In this document: in pieces, positions 38,099 through 52,800 of the stretch
Layout of the letters: each line of letters begins with the position of its first letter
Numbering within the stretch: the stretch's first letter is position 1
From: Atopsyche davidsoni
Lineage: Eukaryota; Arthropoda; Insecta; Trichoptera; Hydrobiosidae
NCBI GenBank assembly: GCA_022113835.1
Contig: JAILWY010000005.1
Coordinates: forward strand, 9,442,501-9,506,500
Direction: 5' to 3'
DNA: 64,000 nt
The notes under the pieces: generated by a model
What the model saw: the letters and a program-made list of their open reading frames with translations, nothing else
Databases searched by the model: none
What the model was told of the DNA's origin: nothing
Translations under genes and position numbers: made by a program

Positions 38099-39362
38099 AA
38101 AATCATAAATATATACTCCATAAAATATATATATATGAACATACAAAGTCAAAGCTTGAATTGGGAGTAACTCAATTCGCAATACAAGCATTTTTTTTTA
38201 TAAATAGTAACTCTATATATGAACGATGTCTTGCAATACGAGCAATATTGATGAAGCCTGGAATGGGGCCACCTAGCTCAGGCCGCTCTGCATTATATGC
38301 AACAGCAAAATACTATGGAGGAGATTGAATCCGAAAGACAGAGAAATCCTTCACTTCAAATGAAATTATGGAGGTGTGTGAAATGTGGAAAACACTCAAA
38401 TAAGACTAGCCGTGAGAGCGATGAATGTGTATAATGAAAAAACATGTCACATTCCTGCGAAATCCTTAAAAGAAGAGGAAAACAACTCATCACTGGATGA
38501 GTTTTTTTTGTTAGACAACAATCAATAAATTCATTTACTATATTAAAACTACATAGCAAAAATATATAATGGTTCTTTGTGTTAATCATTATGTTGTTTA
38601 ATATTTGTGTGTTTTGAAATGAATTATCTGAGTTTCCATAATTTGCTATGGGGAAATTCACTTTGATATATTAGTGACTTGAATTATGCTCGTACTCCGA
38701 GTTTGACTATAATTTATTAAGCAAAAATGTACCAATAGAACAAATTTTGATTTGAGTAACACAAAAACAGATCAATATTTACTGATGAATATTTTGCTTC
38801 GTTGTAATATGTTATTAATTTTACTTTATTATCAATTTTATATTAACATTATTTTATTGTAGATCTTCACAATATTAATACGTAAGTATCTACTCAATAC
38901 ATTTTGCAATAATATAGTTTTTTGTTTTTATTACAGGTCTTACTTAATATACAATGTAACTAAAAAAAAAAAAAATATTGTGTGATATGTTAATTCTTAA
39001 TATATGGTATATTTCTAATAAGATAATGATTTTTTCAACTTTGACACCCATTTTCAATTGATATTAGATCATTTTTTTCAACGTAAGAGAGAGAGTAACT
39101 TACTTCCCGTCGGGTTTCGGACCCTGAAGCCTTGAAGCCGAAGTAAACTGATTGACCACTTCTCCCCGCCTTACTTCTCGCTTTGGGTTTTGTTCTTTAT
39201 GTATAAAACGGCTGTACATTAAGTAATAGTATGGTATTCATCCTGGTAACATCCCATGCTAAACTAGCCATTCTCTGTATGATATTGACCTTACAAAGAA
39301 GGAAGTCTTGCATTGTTCATGGAAAAGACATCTATTACACATAGTTTGGATGAAGAAAAAAA

Positions 39363-39674
39363 CTATAAATGTAAAAACATTTCCCAGCCAACGAATGTCA
39401 CAACAATAGGGACAAAAATTACAACCAAAACTTTCAACTCAACTTCATCATTTAATAACCAAGAATCCCCAAAACCTGCATATGGGAACAAACCAATCCT
39501 CAGATCGGCATTTTCATGAAATCTTCTAGGTGAAACGTGCCATGTCAACATCCACGATCTATATATATTAAATGACTGAGGTATGAAAAAGAGTGAGTAA
39601 GGCCTAGTTTCAACGACACAGCTGATCACTTTACTGAAACCTGGAACTTTAATTCCGAATTGATTGAGCTCCAT
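39363..39674 (-). CDS. Uncharacterised ORF, 103 residues, possible membrane segment
   Basis: The frame starts with ATG and has no family motif I recognise. The last third holds a strongly hydrophobic run (VLVVIFVPIVVTFVGW) that could be a single membrane helix. The region upstream on the same strand reads as a different short frame (IVEFVATILRRHG) that is out of phase. That suggests either a splice junction I cannot place or an old frameshift in a decayed gene or transposon. There is no clear promoter or intron support. Low confidence that it is expressed. Confidence 0.2.
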   Translation of the reverse strand: MELNQFGIKVPGFSKVISCVVETRPYSLFFIPQSFNIYRSWMLTWHVSPRRFHENADLRIGLFPYAGFGDSWLLNDEVELKVLVVIFVPIVVTFVGWEMFLHL

Positions 39675-42053
39675 GCCTTCTCAGTATAGTTGCCACAAAT
39701 TCAACAATACTATCCTACATTGATTTTGATATATTTCCAATGATTTAAATTATTTGGTTTCTACCAGTTCTTTGTCTAGTAATGTCTCTTGTTCTCACTA
39801 AAAATTATTGTTGAATTTTTTTCGCCCATACAGGTTTATTGTGTCAAATAATTGATTCATATTAATTTTTGATTGAAGATTGTCCTAAGCAGGATTTACA
39901 CCTACACTTACACGGCTATGGCAAAAATGTGCTCTTACCAGTTCGTCTTCAAATTATCTTGGTTGACTGACCACTCTGGCCAAACCAAAATTTTCACGAT
40001 GTACTAATCAGTTGAAAGCGATGAAGCATAATCCATATTCAGCAATCTAAAACTTTCAGCTGCCGATTTCTTCAAGTAAAACTAAAGTTACATAACCCAA
40101 AATTTTCAATGCATAATGTTGTTTGAACGAATCAAAGAATCACCAATAATATTAAAAACAAATAACTGAAATTCCATAGCAGTTTCGGTCTTTATATGAT
40201 TAATATGGGTACCTTTGAGTTCAGCGCTGGAGTTTGTAATCAAGCTTAAATTCACTAAACTCCATGGCAAGTATTGAAGTTTATTTTTAGTTTAAAATAT
40301 TTACTACAAAAAATCGAAAAAATTGGACTAGCCAAATTTTGCTTGTATATGACTGGAAAATTTTGATAGCTATACTTATTCTAGGGAAATTAAAGGATTT
40401 CTCAAAATATTCAATAATGTGTATTAAATTCGGATTATTTGCATTTGTAGAAAGATAAAAATGACTGATAGTACTATCAGTATTTTGTCTTATCTCTACA
40501 GATAAAACAAATTAATCTATGGCCAGTCGTTATTTGGGATAAACTTGGGAATTCGTTTTGAATTAATAACTGCTTTAGAGAATTTATACTTTAAATAAGA
40601 CGGTGGTAGATTTAATGTGAATCATTGGTTGCATGAAAACTATAAAATAACACCATAAAAATTAGATAAACAAGATTGGCTTATGTATGAGATTTTTCAA
40701 GTCCATGGAGACAGTCTTAATGCGCATTTATCAGTGCAAGGTGTCTTAAAGACATCTAGTTTTTCAAAGTTCCTCGTATGCAACCAGTAATGTGCATGTA
40801 ATCTGACTTCGTCAAATTCAAAGAAACAACCGCTGTGTAGGTTGCTTAGGACTGACTAATCCAATCCAAAACTCCAAAAAAAGAGATCCCTATTAAATTT
40901 CAGGATTTGTTTGTAGTAAAAAGAATTCAAAACATATTTTCTATGTTCTTAGTATATTTATAAGATCTACAGGTCCTCTAAGCGGACGTTGCAAGATGGT
41001 GTTTCTGGTGAGGGACAATAGCCCCGTTATATTAGGCATATATTTATTTATTTTACTTTCCACCTCTATGTCTTAAATACACCTGCAATTAATAAAGTAA
41101 TCGATTACTCAAGTCTATTTACGTGATGCTACAAAAATTAGTTCTTTACTTGGGGAGTCCCATAAAATCAGCTGGTGAATCACACATACTACAATATTTG
41201 CTTCCTCGACCACAAAAACACATGTTTTAATTTTGCCGACGTTTACTATTAAAACCAGAAAACGAAAATATAATTCATTTGTTTCGCCATTTTTTATCAC
41301 CATCTAAATAAAACTATGCATGGTGGCTGAAATATCGAGAAACGAGATTCAGTTAACTGTTAAGTTATCTAGTATGAAAAATATCGATGAAATACATTGA
41401 CAAAATCGTGTGCACACCAAGTTAGTGACTCTAAACATTTAAACTTTTTAATGTTGCTTTGCATTTTTTTTATTAACGCCCCCAGGCAGTGCTGTGGTAG
41501 TGTTTAATAATATGTATAAATTATTAAAGCACAAATAATTCATTCGTTCTTGAAGGGGGATTTCTGAAGAGCACACTTTCGCTGCTCCTTAGTCTGTCTC
41601 TTATCTTTTTTATTCATATGTGGTATTCATTCCTTTTTATCTAAGAGACAGTGTCTTCGTGGTGCGCTGAAAAGCACGAAAAGACTGTCTTGTATTCTCA
41701 ACCCTCGATTCTCGTCAGCACCTGTCGATGTCATTATCCGTGGGCTCTAGGGCGCGACTGGCGTTGTCTCTCGAGCTCCTCCCTTCGGGTCGGGGTCTTT
41801 TCCGCAAAGGACGAGACTCCGACCTTCAGCATGGAGGGCACCAGCTCGATGCCCAGACTGTTCCGGAGTCGCCATCGTTCACGGTTGAGTAGGTCTTGGC
41901 GTCGCGAGATCCACGGGCGGATGTTTGCAATAACGACAGTGTCTATTTTTTCACTTGTGTAAGATTCAATGTGAAATCCTCACTTTTAAACTGAAACCAT
42001 TTTCCTCTTGTATTGTTATTTTTTTTGTGTTAAGGTAGATAAACATCCTAAAA

Positions 42054-42309
42054 TAGGGGTAGATAAACTTTTTATCAATACAGCCGACCTGTTTTTTTAA
42101 ATTATAGGTGGCGGTCTACCGACATCTTGTGTGTTAAGTGATCACAAAAAATAGTAATTTAAAGCCAAAAAAATAGTTTAAATTCAAAATAAACATAGAT
42201 AATAGTAAGTAGAAATAATGATTTCTTCTCACAAACTAAATTCGTTTATGTGGGACGGGCATTAGAGCGTTTATGAATAGTCACGTGGTCGACGCTTTGG
42301 CCACCCCTG
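42054..42309. mobile_element. hAT-like MITE with 8-bp target duplication
   Basis: The ends are TAGGGGTAGATAAAC and, on the other strand, CAGGGGTGGCCAAAG. These match the CAGGGGT-style inverted termini of hAT elements. The flanks are TCCTAAAA (42046-42053) and ACCTAAAA (42310-42317), a 7/8 match to an 8-bp target-site duplication as hAT transposases make. The 256-base body has no transposase frame. Confidence 0.65.
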
Positions 42310-43505
42310 ACCTAAAAAAATAATTTATTTATATTTAAAAAATCCAATTCTTACTGTTATACTACAATTCCTCCTCTCGTAACAAACAATATGTAATTTA
42401 AAATAACACGCTTCAAAAAACATATTTAGAGATGTCATTGCGAACCACCAGTTGATGTTCAGTGCTTCCCGACTTGCAACACGTTTATAGTATTTTCATC
42501 ATACGTCTTGGCCATTTCTACGTGGACGAATGAATAGTATCAGTGCCAGTTGTGCGAGAGTCGGTAATTGTGGAGTTTCTTTACCACTGACAGATATAAT
42601 AATATTTGCGTATTTTGTTATTCTCCGGCTTTATTGTAGCCCTCGCACATCTTGAAAATAAATGTATCAAATAGATCGGACGACCTTTGAAGAATAAAAA
42701 ATATAAAAACTATTATTCATTGTTTGATAGGTGTATTTCTAAATTCATGGGGGTTGAAGAAAATAATTACTTTCGGTAAGTAATAATATCCTGCGATGAC
42801 GATGTCATGTGTCAACAAACTTTTGTTTTATCCGTGTTACGAGGTTTTAATAAATTAATATGGACAAAAATTTGTTTTTTTTGACGTTGTTAATTGTAAA
42901 ACAATTGTTTTGTCAAATTATTGTCAATTATATTAATAAATAACCTCCAAAAAGCATAAATCTTGTTTCGGGTTTCCCGGTGAACTGTCATTGAAACAGT
43001 CGTCCGGTTGTGTATGTCATTGCTTGATTTTAATAAATAACGATACTCGTGAAATTATATATTAAAAATATATTTAAAATGTTATTATATTCATTGAGCA
43101 AATATTAATTGCCTTTCGCAAAAAAAATACATGTAACACATTTTAAATCTCCTGTCCTTTTACAATTTAAGATTATAGAGACTTCACATGTCTTATGCGA
43201 TTCTAACAAATGTGGGAACCCTCTGAATACCCAGACCCCCATTTGACCCTCATTGAGGTCTGGTGCAGTTCTACCGATAAGCTTTGCTCCGAGGGTTTGT
43301 CACGTTATATCACAATGAGCCTGACTTTGGTCAGATATTTCAATTGCTGCTAAACTCTTTATCTCTTATAGACCAGCTCTCTTTCACCAACCGCAAGATT
43401 TCTGATTTGAAGTATTTCACACAAACAATTGCCACATTGGTATCTCTCACTAAATTAGTTTCTTGAAACTAAACCTACTCTATAATTAATTTTTGTTTCA
43501 AAACA

Positions 43506-43569
<64 letters not shown>
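43506..43569. repeat. (TA)n microsatellite upstream of Dicer-2
   Basis: About 60 bases of TA dinucleotide, about 250 bases before the Dicer-2 start codon and probably in its 5' UTR intron or promoter region. Confidence 0.95.
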
Positions 43570-43571
<2 letters not shown>

Positions 43572-43819
43572 TAAATATAAATAAAATATAATTTTTTAGA
43601 GTCCATACTCCATATGTCTTTTTCTTGTCATTTCACGTGTGAATTAATTATCTTAAAACGTTTTGAAAATTATACTACCTTTAAAACTCATTGATCCATA
43701 CTCAAGTTTAGACTGATGAGACATGACGTCCAAAAACATGGTCACTTATTAAATAAATATAAATGCTACATTTGGAGAGTTTTGTATAAATATATTATAT
43801 AATTTTTTTGTATTTAGAA

Positions 43820-46800
43820 ATGGATCAAAAAATGGAGATGCGATCTTATCAATCGGACATGCTGAAATGCTCTCTGAAAAACAATACAATCATCTATCTG
43901 CCAACGGGCTCCGGCAAAACGTTCATAGCTATACAGGTGATAAAGAGACTTCAAAAAGACACCCAGAAGAAGTATTCACAGGGAGGGAAGCGCATATTCT
44001 TCCTCGTTAACTCTGTCGCCTTAGTGGAACAGCAAGTGCGCTGTGTGAGTACCCTCACCTCGCTCACGGTCCGTGGCTACAGCAGCGAGGATAAGGTAGA
44101 CTTTTGGAAACTGCTACAGTGGGTAGAGGAACTTGATGCTGCTCAAGTGAGTTCTTATACTTGTTATATTATGTTGTCACTGCTAAATATATTAGATAAA
44201 AATTAAATTTAGCCCAACAAAAACTCAACAACCCTTCAGTATTGTTTTTATTATTATTTACAGGTTCTCGTCATGACTTCTCAGATATTGTTGGACATGC
44301 TATTGCATGATTATATAAAATTGTCGGATATAAAACTACTTATATTTGATGAATGTCATCATGCTGTGAATATACACCCTATGAGGAGAATTATGCAGTA
44401 TTTCGACAATAAGCCTCTCGAGGAAACTCCTAAAGTTTTAGGTTCGAATATATATATTTTTTTTATTCAATAGCAGTTAATTTAAAAAACGTATTAACAT
44501 TTTATTCGGCTTTTCAGGTCTCACAGCAACACTTCTGAATAGAAATATAAAGCCCAACCAAGTTGTTGAAGAGATTAATAAACTTGAGACAACATTTCGC
44601 TCAAAAATATCTACAACAAGCTCTTTAACTGAAGTATTGAGGTAATTTAAATATTACTAATAAAATATTTTATATCTTGTTTGAATTTTCACATAAACTT
44701 ATCAAATGAAAAATATAGTTACAAAATAGTAATAAGACCACCAAAGAACTGTACTCCTGAAGCAACTGAAGTACAATTTTCTTCAATTTCATCTCACCTA
44801 TAATATAACATATGTATGATGTTTAGTATTTTGCTTACAGTTACTCTACAAATCCTAATGAAATCCCTCTAACATATCAACCATGCCCTATGACTTCCGG
44901 AGTCTTCATAGCTGAAGAAATTCTTTCGAGGCTGAAGTCTATTGTTGTTTCAGCTATAATTGCTCAAAATCAATCGCCCAACCATCATGTGCCAAATTCT
45001 GTTAAATTGGAGGATGACGTGCTGAAGGTCAGAACCTTTCACCAATACCATGTTATGAACACTGCTTTTCTTTTTTTATCAATCACAAATTGAGACCATA
45101 AAAATACAATGTTAGAGAAAGAGAATAAGAATGCATCTACCATGGGAATCTCCGGCCCTGAAAACCTCTGAAACAGTCGGTTATAAGTCGTAATATGAAG
45201 TAGTGTGTTGAAGCATATCCAAGTAAAATTTCATTTAATAAGTTCAGGAGACCAATTGTGTAATTATTGACCACTCGTTTTGACATCGGAGATCCACAGC
45301 ATGAACAAAGCTTCTACTGCCATTGTCTGTTTGGATGAACTTGACTTGATAACTTCATTATCACTAGCTTTTTTCTAGGGTTCAAGTCCAGAGAGATTAA
45401 AGCTACTGAGGTGCGATTAGGGATCATCAGGATTTTCTTGTTTAGGAAAAATCTGTTATGAGATAATTGAGTTCCAATTTTGGAATGTATTTTATATTAA
45501 ATCAAACATTTTGTATTATTTCCAGTTTAATAAGAAAGTAAGGAATATCATAATAATCATCCTCAATCATCTGCTTGAATTGGGACCATACGGAGGCGCT
45601 CTGTCTATTCTAGCCAACATAACCATGATGGAGAGGCACAAGCTGAGGGCGAGTTGTCCACAGAAATACAAACTTGTCAACATTGTAATCTGTTTCATGT
45701 CCATGGCTAGGGCTTCCTTAGAATCCTATATGCAGGGGTCACACAGTTATGATAAAATATACAAAAACTCATCGCCTAAAATACAAATTTTACTGGACAA
45801 ACTCAAAGAATATGCACCGCAGATTATTGCAGGTAAGTGTGTTTTTATTAAATATTGCAAAATAAACGCTCAATGAACTTCTACAAAAAAAATATTTTTT
45901 CTTATTTCATACCGATTCTTAGAATTATACGATTCTTACTTTTTTATATTAAAAACAGTTCTTTTTTCCCCCAGGACAAACTTTTTATAAATACCAGCAG
46001 CCTTTGAGTGCATTAATATTTGTCAGGGAACGATTTACTGCAAAGGTATTGAGCGTATTGCTGAAACATGCCAAGGCAAACTGCGACGACTTGGCATTCC
46101 TGAACGTGGACTATGCCATTGGCTATAACATGAACCCATTCTCTGATACCCGTGAAGGCATGTTCGAAAAGAAGAGAAATAAATTGGTCATTAACAAATT
46201 CACAGTAGGGTGAGTTGTAAAACTACCTATGCTGATATCTCGCAATTTCTCCTTTCACTAGCTTTACAGATTGTGATAAAATAAAAGCTTGGTTGTCATT
46301 GAATTCTGGTCGAAGCCAGGCCCATCGTAGAATTCAGATACCAGAGTCTTGAAATTTTAATCAATAAAAAAATATAGAAAACTGGCAGAACTTGTGTGGC
46401 AATACAAATTGTCAAACACTTAATGTATGCAGTAATACATAGCATGTTTTTATATCCATATTTATTACTTTCAGCAAATTAAATTGCATCATCTGTACAG
46501 AAGTGATGGAGGAAGGTATAGATATACCTTGCTGCAATCTAGTCCTGAGGTTTGACGAAATATCAAACTTCAGATCCTACATTCAATCCAAGGGGAGGGG
46601 GAGGCACAAGAAAGCTTCCTTCGTCATGCTGGTTCCGAGTGCTGACCTGAGCAAATTCAAAGCTAACTATGCTGTATTTCAATCTCTTGAAAAAGCCATG
46701 TATGATGTGAGTCCCGTGTATAATAATGTAGGTATTACATTAATAAAGTGTACGACTTATATTCAATTCTTTATTCTAGCTTCTGGTTGGGAAAACTGAA

Positions 46801-49800
46801 GAACGTGAATTGCCTTCAAACATAGCAATATCAAAATATCCTGAATCGTGTCCACCTTACATATACAAAAATGGTAAGCATGTTATTTCCTTTGTTTTTC
46901 GCAACTTTGCGAATTGGCAGCAATCTTCTACTACTCTTACCAATAGACATTTAAAACTATGCAAAATGCCAGTAGCGGTTTGTCTACGATAGGTCAAATT
47001 TTTTGAAATACGGAAATCTGACTGATCAAACATCAATTCTTCATCAGTGCAAGTTTTAAATGAGATTTATTAATATATCTAAACTAAATCAAATAACATA
47101 ATATGTGTAAATACACTTTCAGCTTCTGTGACAATAGACTCTGCGATGAGTTTATTGCACCGCTACTGCTCGGGTTTATCAGGAGACATGTTTACAGTAC
47201 TGATGCCAGAGTGGTTTCGTGACAAAACGAATAATTCAACAAACGGCTTCTGTATGAGCCTATATTTGCCAACTCTGTGTCCAATAAAGGAAATAATTAA
47301 GGTAACTACCTACTTAAGATACCACAATACAGACAGTGGTTGAATATTAAATATAACTGCATTTATTTTACCCATACAGTCTTATTGGAACAAAAAATGT
47401 TTTTAAGCAAACAGTTCATACAAAAATTCTTTATTATTTTTTATTTTTCTTGTCATTTAATTTGTGATCCGTTTATATAAAAACATATTGTACTATCTAC
47501 GTAGGATAGAATTACTTTAAGTAGTATTTATATTGTGAGTTTAAACATAAGTTTTTGTTTGGTGCAGGGTAATCGGATGGCCTCGTTGAAATTAGCCAAA
47601 AAATCAGTTGCATTGAATGCTTGCATTAAGTTGCACCAAGCAGGTGAATTAAGTGATAACCTGTTGCCCATTGACAGGTATGCAAATTTGTGCAAGATTT
47701 TGTCGTATATGGATTCCGTGCAAACTGAATACACTTGTGTTGTCCCTGTGCAATCTGGAACCGATTGTGCTCATTAAATACTGAATAATGGCTGAATCGA
47801 TATTCAATATTAATTAATCATTTCAGGTCTGAAATTCCATACGACCCTGAAATAGAAAAGATGCTGTTTTCTCACTGGACCGAGGATTCCACCCGAGCTA
47901 ATGGAGATTTAGCTAAGGCAGGCTTAAAGTCAAATCAGAGAACTTACAATAAAAGGGTAAATTTAAATAACCAAATAAATTATCAGAATCTTTGCTACTC
48001 GGCTATTTTCCTACTAACAGTTAACGAAAACTACTTGAAGCAATGTTTTTTTGAATTTTCACCATAGCTCGGATTATGCAAAATTACCCTTTATGTAGAC
48101 TTGCGGTGAAGAGCCGGTGATATATGTTTATGGGTCATCTTAAGTGCATTTGTTTGTTTTGCTTTAATTGGAAATAGCACGGCAATCTATGATAACAATT
48201 AATGAAATTATTACAAAACAATATTTGCAATATGAATTTGGATTCAAGGACAATTCTACAAATTGTTTTCTGTTTATTTTAGTAGCTGTTAGTATTAAAA
48301 TGTGTCTAAAAACAAATCAAAATTTCCATTTAAAAAAGTCAAAAGTACTGTCCAATATCTTGCAATTTTACTAAATGCACTCCAGCCATATGTCAGTAGC
48401 GCAATATGGCTACATTTATTGTGTTCATAAACACATTATGTCCATGCATGGTATGCAGTCCATTTCTGGTGGTAATCGATTATATTTTATTTTAGTTACC
48501 AGCATGCTTACAAGGGGAAAAAAGTTCATTTCCTGTTAAATATTATATACATCTAATTGAAATACACATAAAATCTGAAACAGATGATTCCCAAACCAAA
48601 ATCATATATGACATGCTAAAGTCGAATAAGGGATACGCCATCATGACCACCAAGAAGTTACTTGACATCAGCATGTTTTCTTTGTTTTTAACTTCTGGAG
48701 AAGTTGTAATTGATATTAAAACCAATCATGTGCAAATTTCATTCACAGAGAAACAAATGGAAGTGATCAAAGCGTAAGTACACAAACATACCTCAGGCGT
48801 TTTGTATAACAAGAGAGTCTTCTTTGCCTTATTTTTATGTGTAAAAAAAATTACATAAATTAAAAACTGAACGGAACATTAGGAGAAAAAATGATTTTTG
48901 TTACACGCCAGTAGTTCGCACGCTTAGTTGTAGGCTATGGGTTCTGGGCTCGCATCCAGGCGGAGCAACAAGTTTTTCGATTCTGCCAAAATTATAAAAT
49001 GTCTATATATTCAAAGAAAAGAAAAGACCTTCTAATGCAGGTTTTCTATCTTGGACACTTTCTATAAAACGCGGCCACTTCTGCCAATGACCGTTGAAAC
49101 CGCTTGCCCAAATATGTGATACTTGGCTTGCAACTTACTCTCACAGAGTATATAAATCCTTATCGATCAGTCACATTCTTGGCATACTATTTAATTTTAT
49201 TAAGAAGTCTCCCGGGGACATGAGGCTATAGATTTAGTAAATTTTTTAGACACTTATGATTAGATTATTCTGTTACAGATATATGTACTAATTATTTGCA
49301 GGTTTCACTTAATGGTATTCAGTGATGTATTAGGAATACAGAAGATGTTCACTTGTTTTGACACATCTTATGGTGACAACCACTTCTTCATAGCTCCCGT
49401 TCACATGCTCGGCACGACTATCTGCATTGACTGGGATTGTCTCACTCGGTACACCGACATAGAACCACTCGAAGAGCCGTCTATTGTGAATCGGAGAAAC
49501 ATAGATGTTTCTGAAGAAAGTTACTTGGGAGCCGTTGTGGTTCCTTGGTACAGAGCTGGAATTTCAAATACAAGGTACGCTTGTGCAAGGTGATTTTTGA
49601 AGATCATTTCTTCCTTTGTTACTTTCTCCTAAAAGAATAATCTCTTTCCAGATACATTGTCACTGAAGTCTCTCCCTCTATGACTCCTTTTTCACCATTT
49701 ACCACTACTGCTTATTCCACGTTTGCTGATTACTTCAAACAGAAGTACGACCTTAATATTGAAGGGCCTCGTGACCAACCTTTGCTCCAGGTTAACTTAT

Positions 49801-52800
49801 TAACTTGTCTCTTCTTGCTTTTATATTATACCATGATTATTTCATAATACTTCAGATATCTTGGGCCAAGCTGTATACTCGGAACTTTCCTTGTTAAGTT
49901 TGTTTTGACGCAACGCTGAGGGTATGTGATTACAATAAAAATAAAATGGTATTGAGATGATTGCACTATAAAATGTAAATTTTTAGGTGCGCTACATCAG
50001 CGGTAGGATGAATGGACTTCTCCCTAGAGCCATTTCGCTGGCCACGGCTGGACTCAGCAAGTCTAAGTACAAAAAGCAGTTTGTTGAGGATGTCCCGATC
50101 TTTGATGAGCAGCTGATACCGGAGCTTTGTGTGAAATTCAGCTTTCCAGGAGTGCTTTGGTTGAAAGCCACTATGATGCCTTCTATTTTGCACAGGTTAA
50201 ACTTAATTCTTTCATTCACTCTGTTATTATTATCCTTGTTTCTAAATCGTTTCATCTTCATCTCCATTTTTTCAAATTCTATTTACTAGGTTACAAATGC
50301 TTCTGCAAGCAGAGGAGCTACGAAGGACAATAGCCCTTGAAACCGGTCTCGGTTGCTTAATCTTACCAGAAGGTATATAACAAATATTATAAAAAAAATT
50401 ATGCATAAGTGCTACGGCAAAACTCTCAAATATTTAACATTAATTTAAAACTGATCAAGTATCATAGTTTTTTAAATTTTAATCTTTAATATAATACCTA
50501 CTAAGGCAATGTTTTAAATAAGTATTTATATCTTTCTTTGCGGTGGGTTCTTTGTGTTCTCACTTCTAAAAAAATATGTAATATGTAAATTAATGGGTAT
50601 GTAATTTCATGGGTTTCTATCAAGATTATTGACTTTTAAGAATTCTTATACTTTTTATTATCATACGAAAAATTATCATATTTAACTGTTATATAGTCTT
50701 CTTATTCAATAATTTGGTATTTTTCAAATCTGAGTCAGGTTTGTATGCATGAATTTGTTTAAAAAAAAGTGGACTTCAATTACTTTGTAGCTAATGGGAG
50801 ACTTAGCTTTAGTGCAGTACATATAATATGTTCTTGAACCATAGGTACTCGCTGGGACAGTCTGACGATGGATGATTTTGCCGCTTTGAAGAGTCAGGAA
50901 GCTGAGAACAAGGGGCCTAGGTGCAAGAAAGACATAACACCTCACAATTTACCTTTAGAATCCATCAAGCACACAAGTCCAGCCGATATCTCTCGGGAAG
51001 GAAATTACCAGCTCTCAGAAAATAAATTAAACGCCCTGTTTCCTTGGCCGGTTTGTTCTTGTCTACTATATAATATTGCTTTATGTTCAGCGGGCTCTTA
51101 CTAAATATTTTTTCAAATCTCATTCATAATATTATTTTGAAATATATCATGTGTCAGCTGGTTGTGAAAAAATAAATCTATTCGCAAAAGCAATTTGTAA
51201 AACTTGCAGCTATATTTTGAGTGCTGATTTTTTAGGTTGAAGCAGAGCCAATCGATGTCGATCGCAATTTCGATACGGTGACATTGATAGACATTGAATG
51301 TTTTACCGAATTCGTTGAGCACAAGATAGAAGCCCCAATTTCTCCAGTCAGAGAAATGCCAACAATGGACACTCTGGCAGTCAAATCTAAAAAAGCTATT
51401 TGTCCACCTCCATATAAGTAAGTAGTCGAATTTGTGTCCACATATTGCTAGTGTTAGACTCCTTTTAAGCATAGCAGTAATCCTGTGCTGTCTTGGATGT
51501 TGCAATCTATCTACGTTCTGCCCGACGAACTCAGATTCAGTTTGTTTCCTTTTCTGGTATTCTTGATCTTAACAAACTAGTGTCATTCCTTTACTGAACA
51601 CAAATGAACTAATACTGATTTTCATTATATTCAATTCTTTTCTATATTTGCTGAAAATACTTATTTTATTTGCTGTTGACTATGTTTTTTTTTAAATTTA
51701 TTATATTTTAGACAAAATGATGCTATTGCTTTACTCTCCAAAAAACCTGATGCAATTGGACCTCAGCTTGTCAAAATATTGGAAGCGTTGACCACATCAA
51801 AAAGCAATGATATTATAAATTATGAAAGACTGGAGACTCTGGGTGATTCATTCTTAAAGATCAGCGCTAGTCTTTATGTCTGGGAAAAGTTCCCTAATTT
51901 AGATGAAGGTCGACTCACCCATATAAAAGGAAGAATGATAAGTAATCGGTAAGACTTAAATAATAATTTCTCATTTAAATTATTCAACCACAATGTAATT
52001 AGACTTGAAAATGATTTTCGGATATCCTTGCATCCTAGATTCCTCTTCTTGTTTTCTAGGATTTGCTTTTGTTACTGGACTCTTCTCCAGGATTAAAAAA
52101 AATTGTTGTATTTTGGATTTGTAGGTATTTTAGTGCTCTTCTCTGAGATTTAGATTGTTAGGTATTGGTCGGCGTGTGAACCTTTCCCAATGAGCATAGA
52201 GCCATAACCATGCAGTTTTTAACTATCAGCTTTTAACTAAATATTGTCTTATTGATATGGTTATCTAACTATGGTTACTACCACAGCCAAGAGCAAAGAA
52301 GCTTATCTCATCATAAAGGCAATACAAATTTACAAACTCTTTGACAATATCAACAGAGAGAATTAAGAACTGATCAAAGATGGAGAATGGAAGCTGCTCT
52401 ATATTCCTCACTGTTGCGAACAAATCTAGCAATCTATACCTCACAGTAATGCGCTAAAGTTAAAAAAAGATTTTCACATTTTCATTTCTTGAAGATGACT
52501 GCGGTGCCCGAGTCAAAACGTTGGAAACGATAAGAGGGTAATAGAATGTGTTTTGGCATATTTTTGTTTCAGAAATCTTTACTTTTGTGGAAGTAAAATT
52601 GACTTACCTGGAAGAATGAAAATTGATAAGTTTGCTCCAAAAACTGATTGGGTACTGCCAGCTTTCGGAGTGCCAACAATATTGAAAAGTCTATTGATTG
52701 AAGCTGAGGTATTTATGGAATATAGATATCATTTCTATTGACAAACTGATTACAACGAAAGCAGTCATAATCACACACATAGTCATATCTAGATTGTATT

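Larger units (their letters stand above)
37838..43819. other. Intergenic region between the transporter and Dicer-2
   Basis: It contains the transporter 3' UTR, a hAT-like MITE (42054-42309), a (TA)n tract just before Dicer-2, and the probable Dicer-2 promoter and 5' UTR intron. Three orphan open frames look coding-like but match nothing I recognise: 38255-38434 plus (60 codons, with RCVKCGKH), 39363-39674 minus (103 residues, hydrophobic C-terminal stretch) and about 41734-41980 minus (GC-rich, reads IRPWISRRQDLLNRERWR). I treat them as gene or transposon fragments until shown otherwise. Confidence 0.5.
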
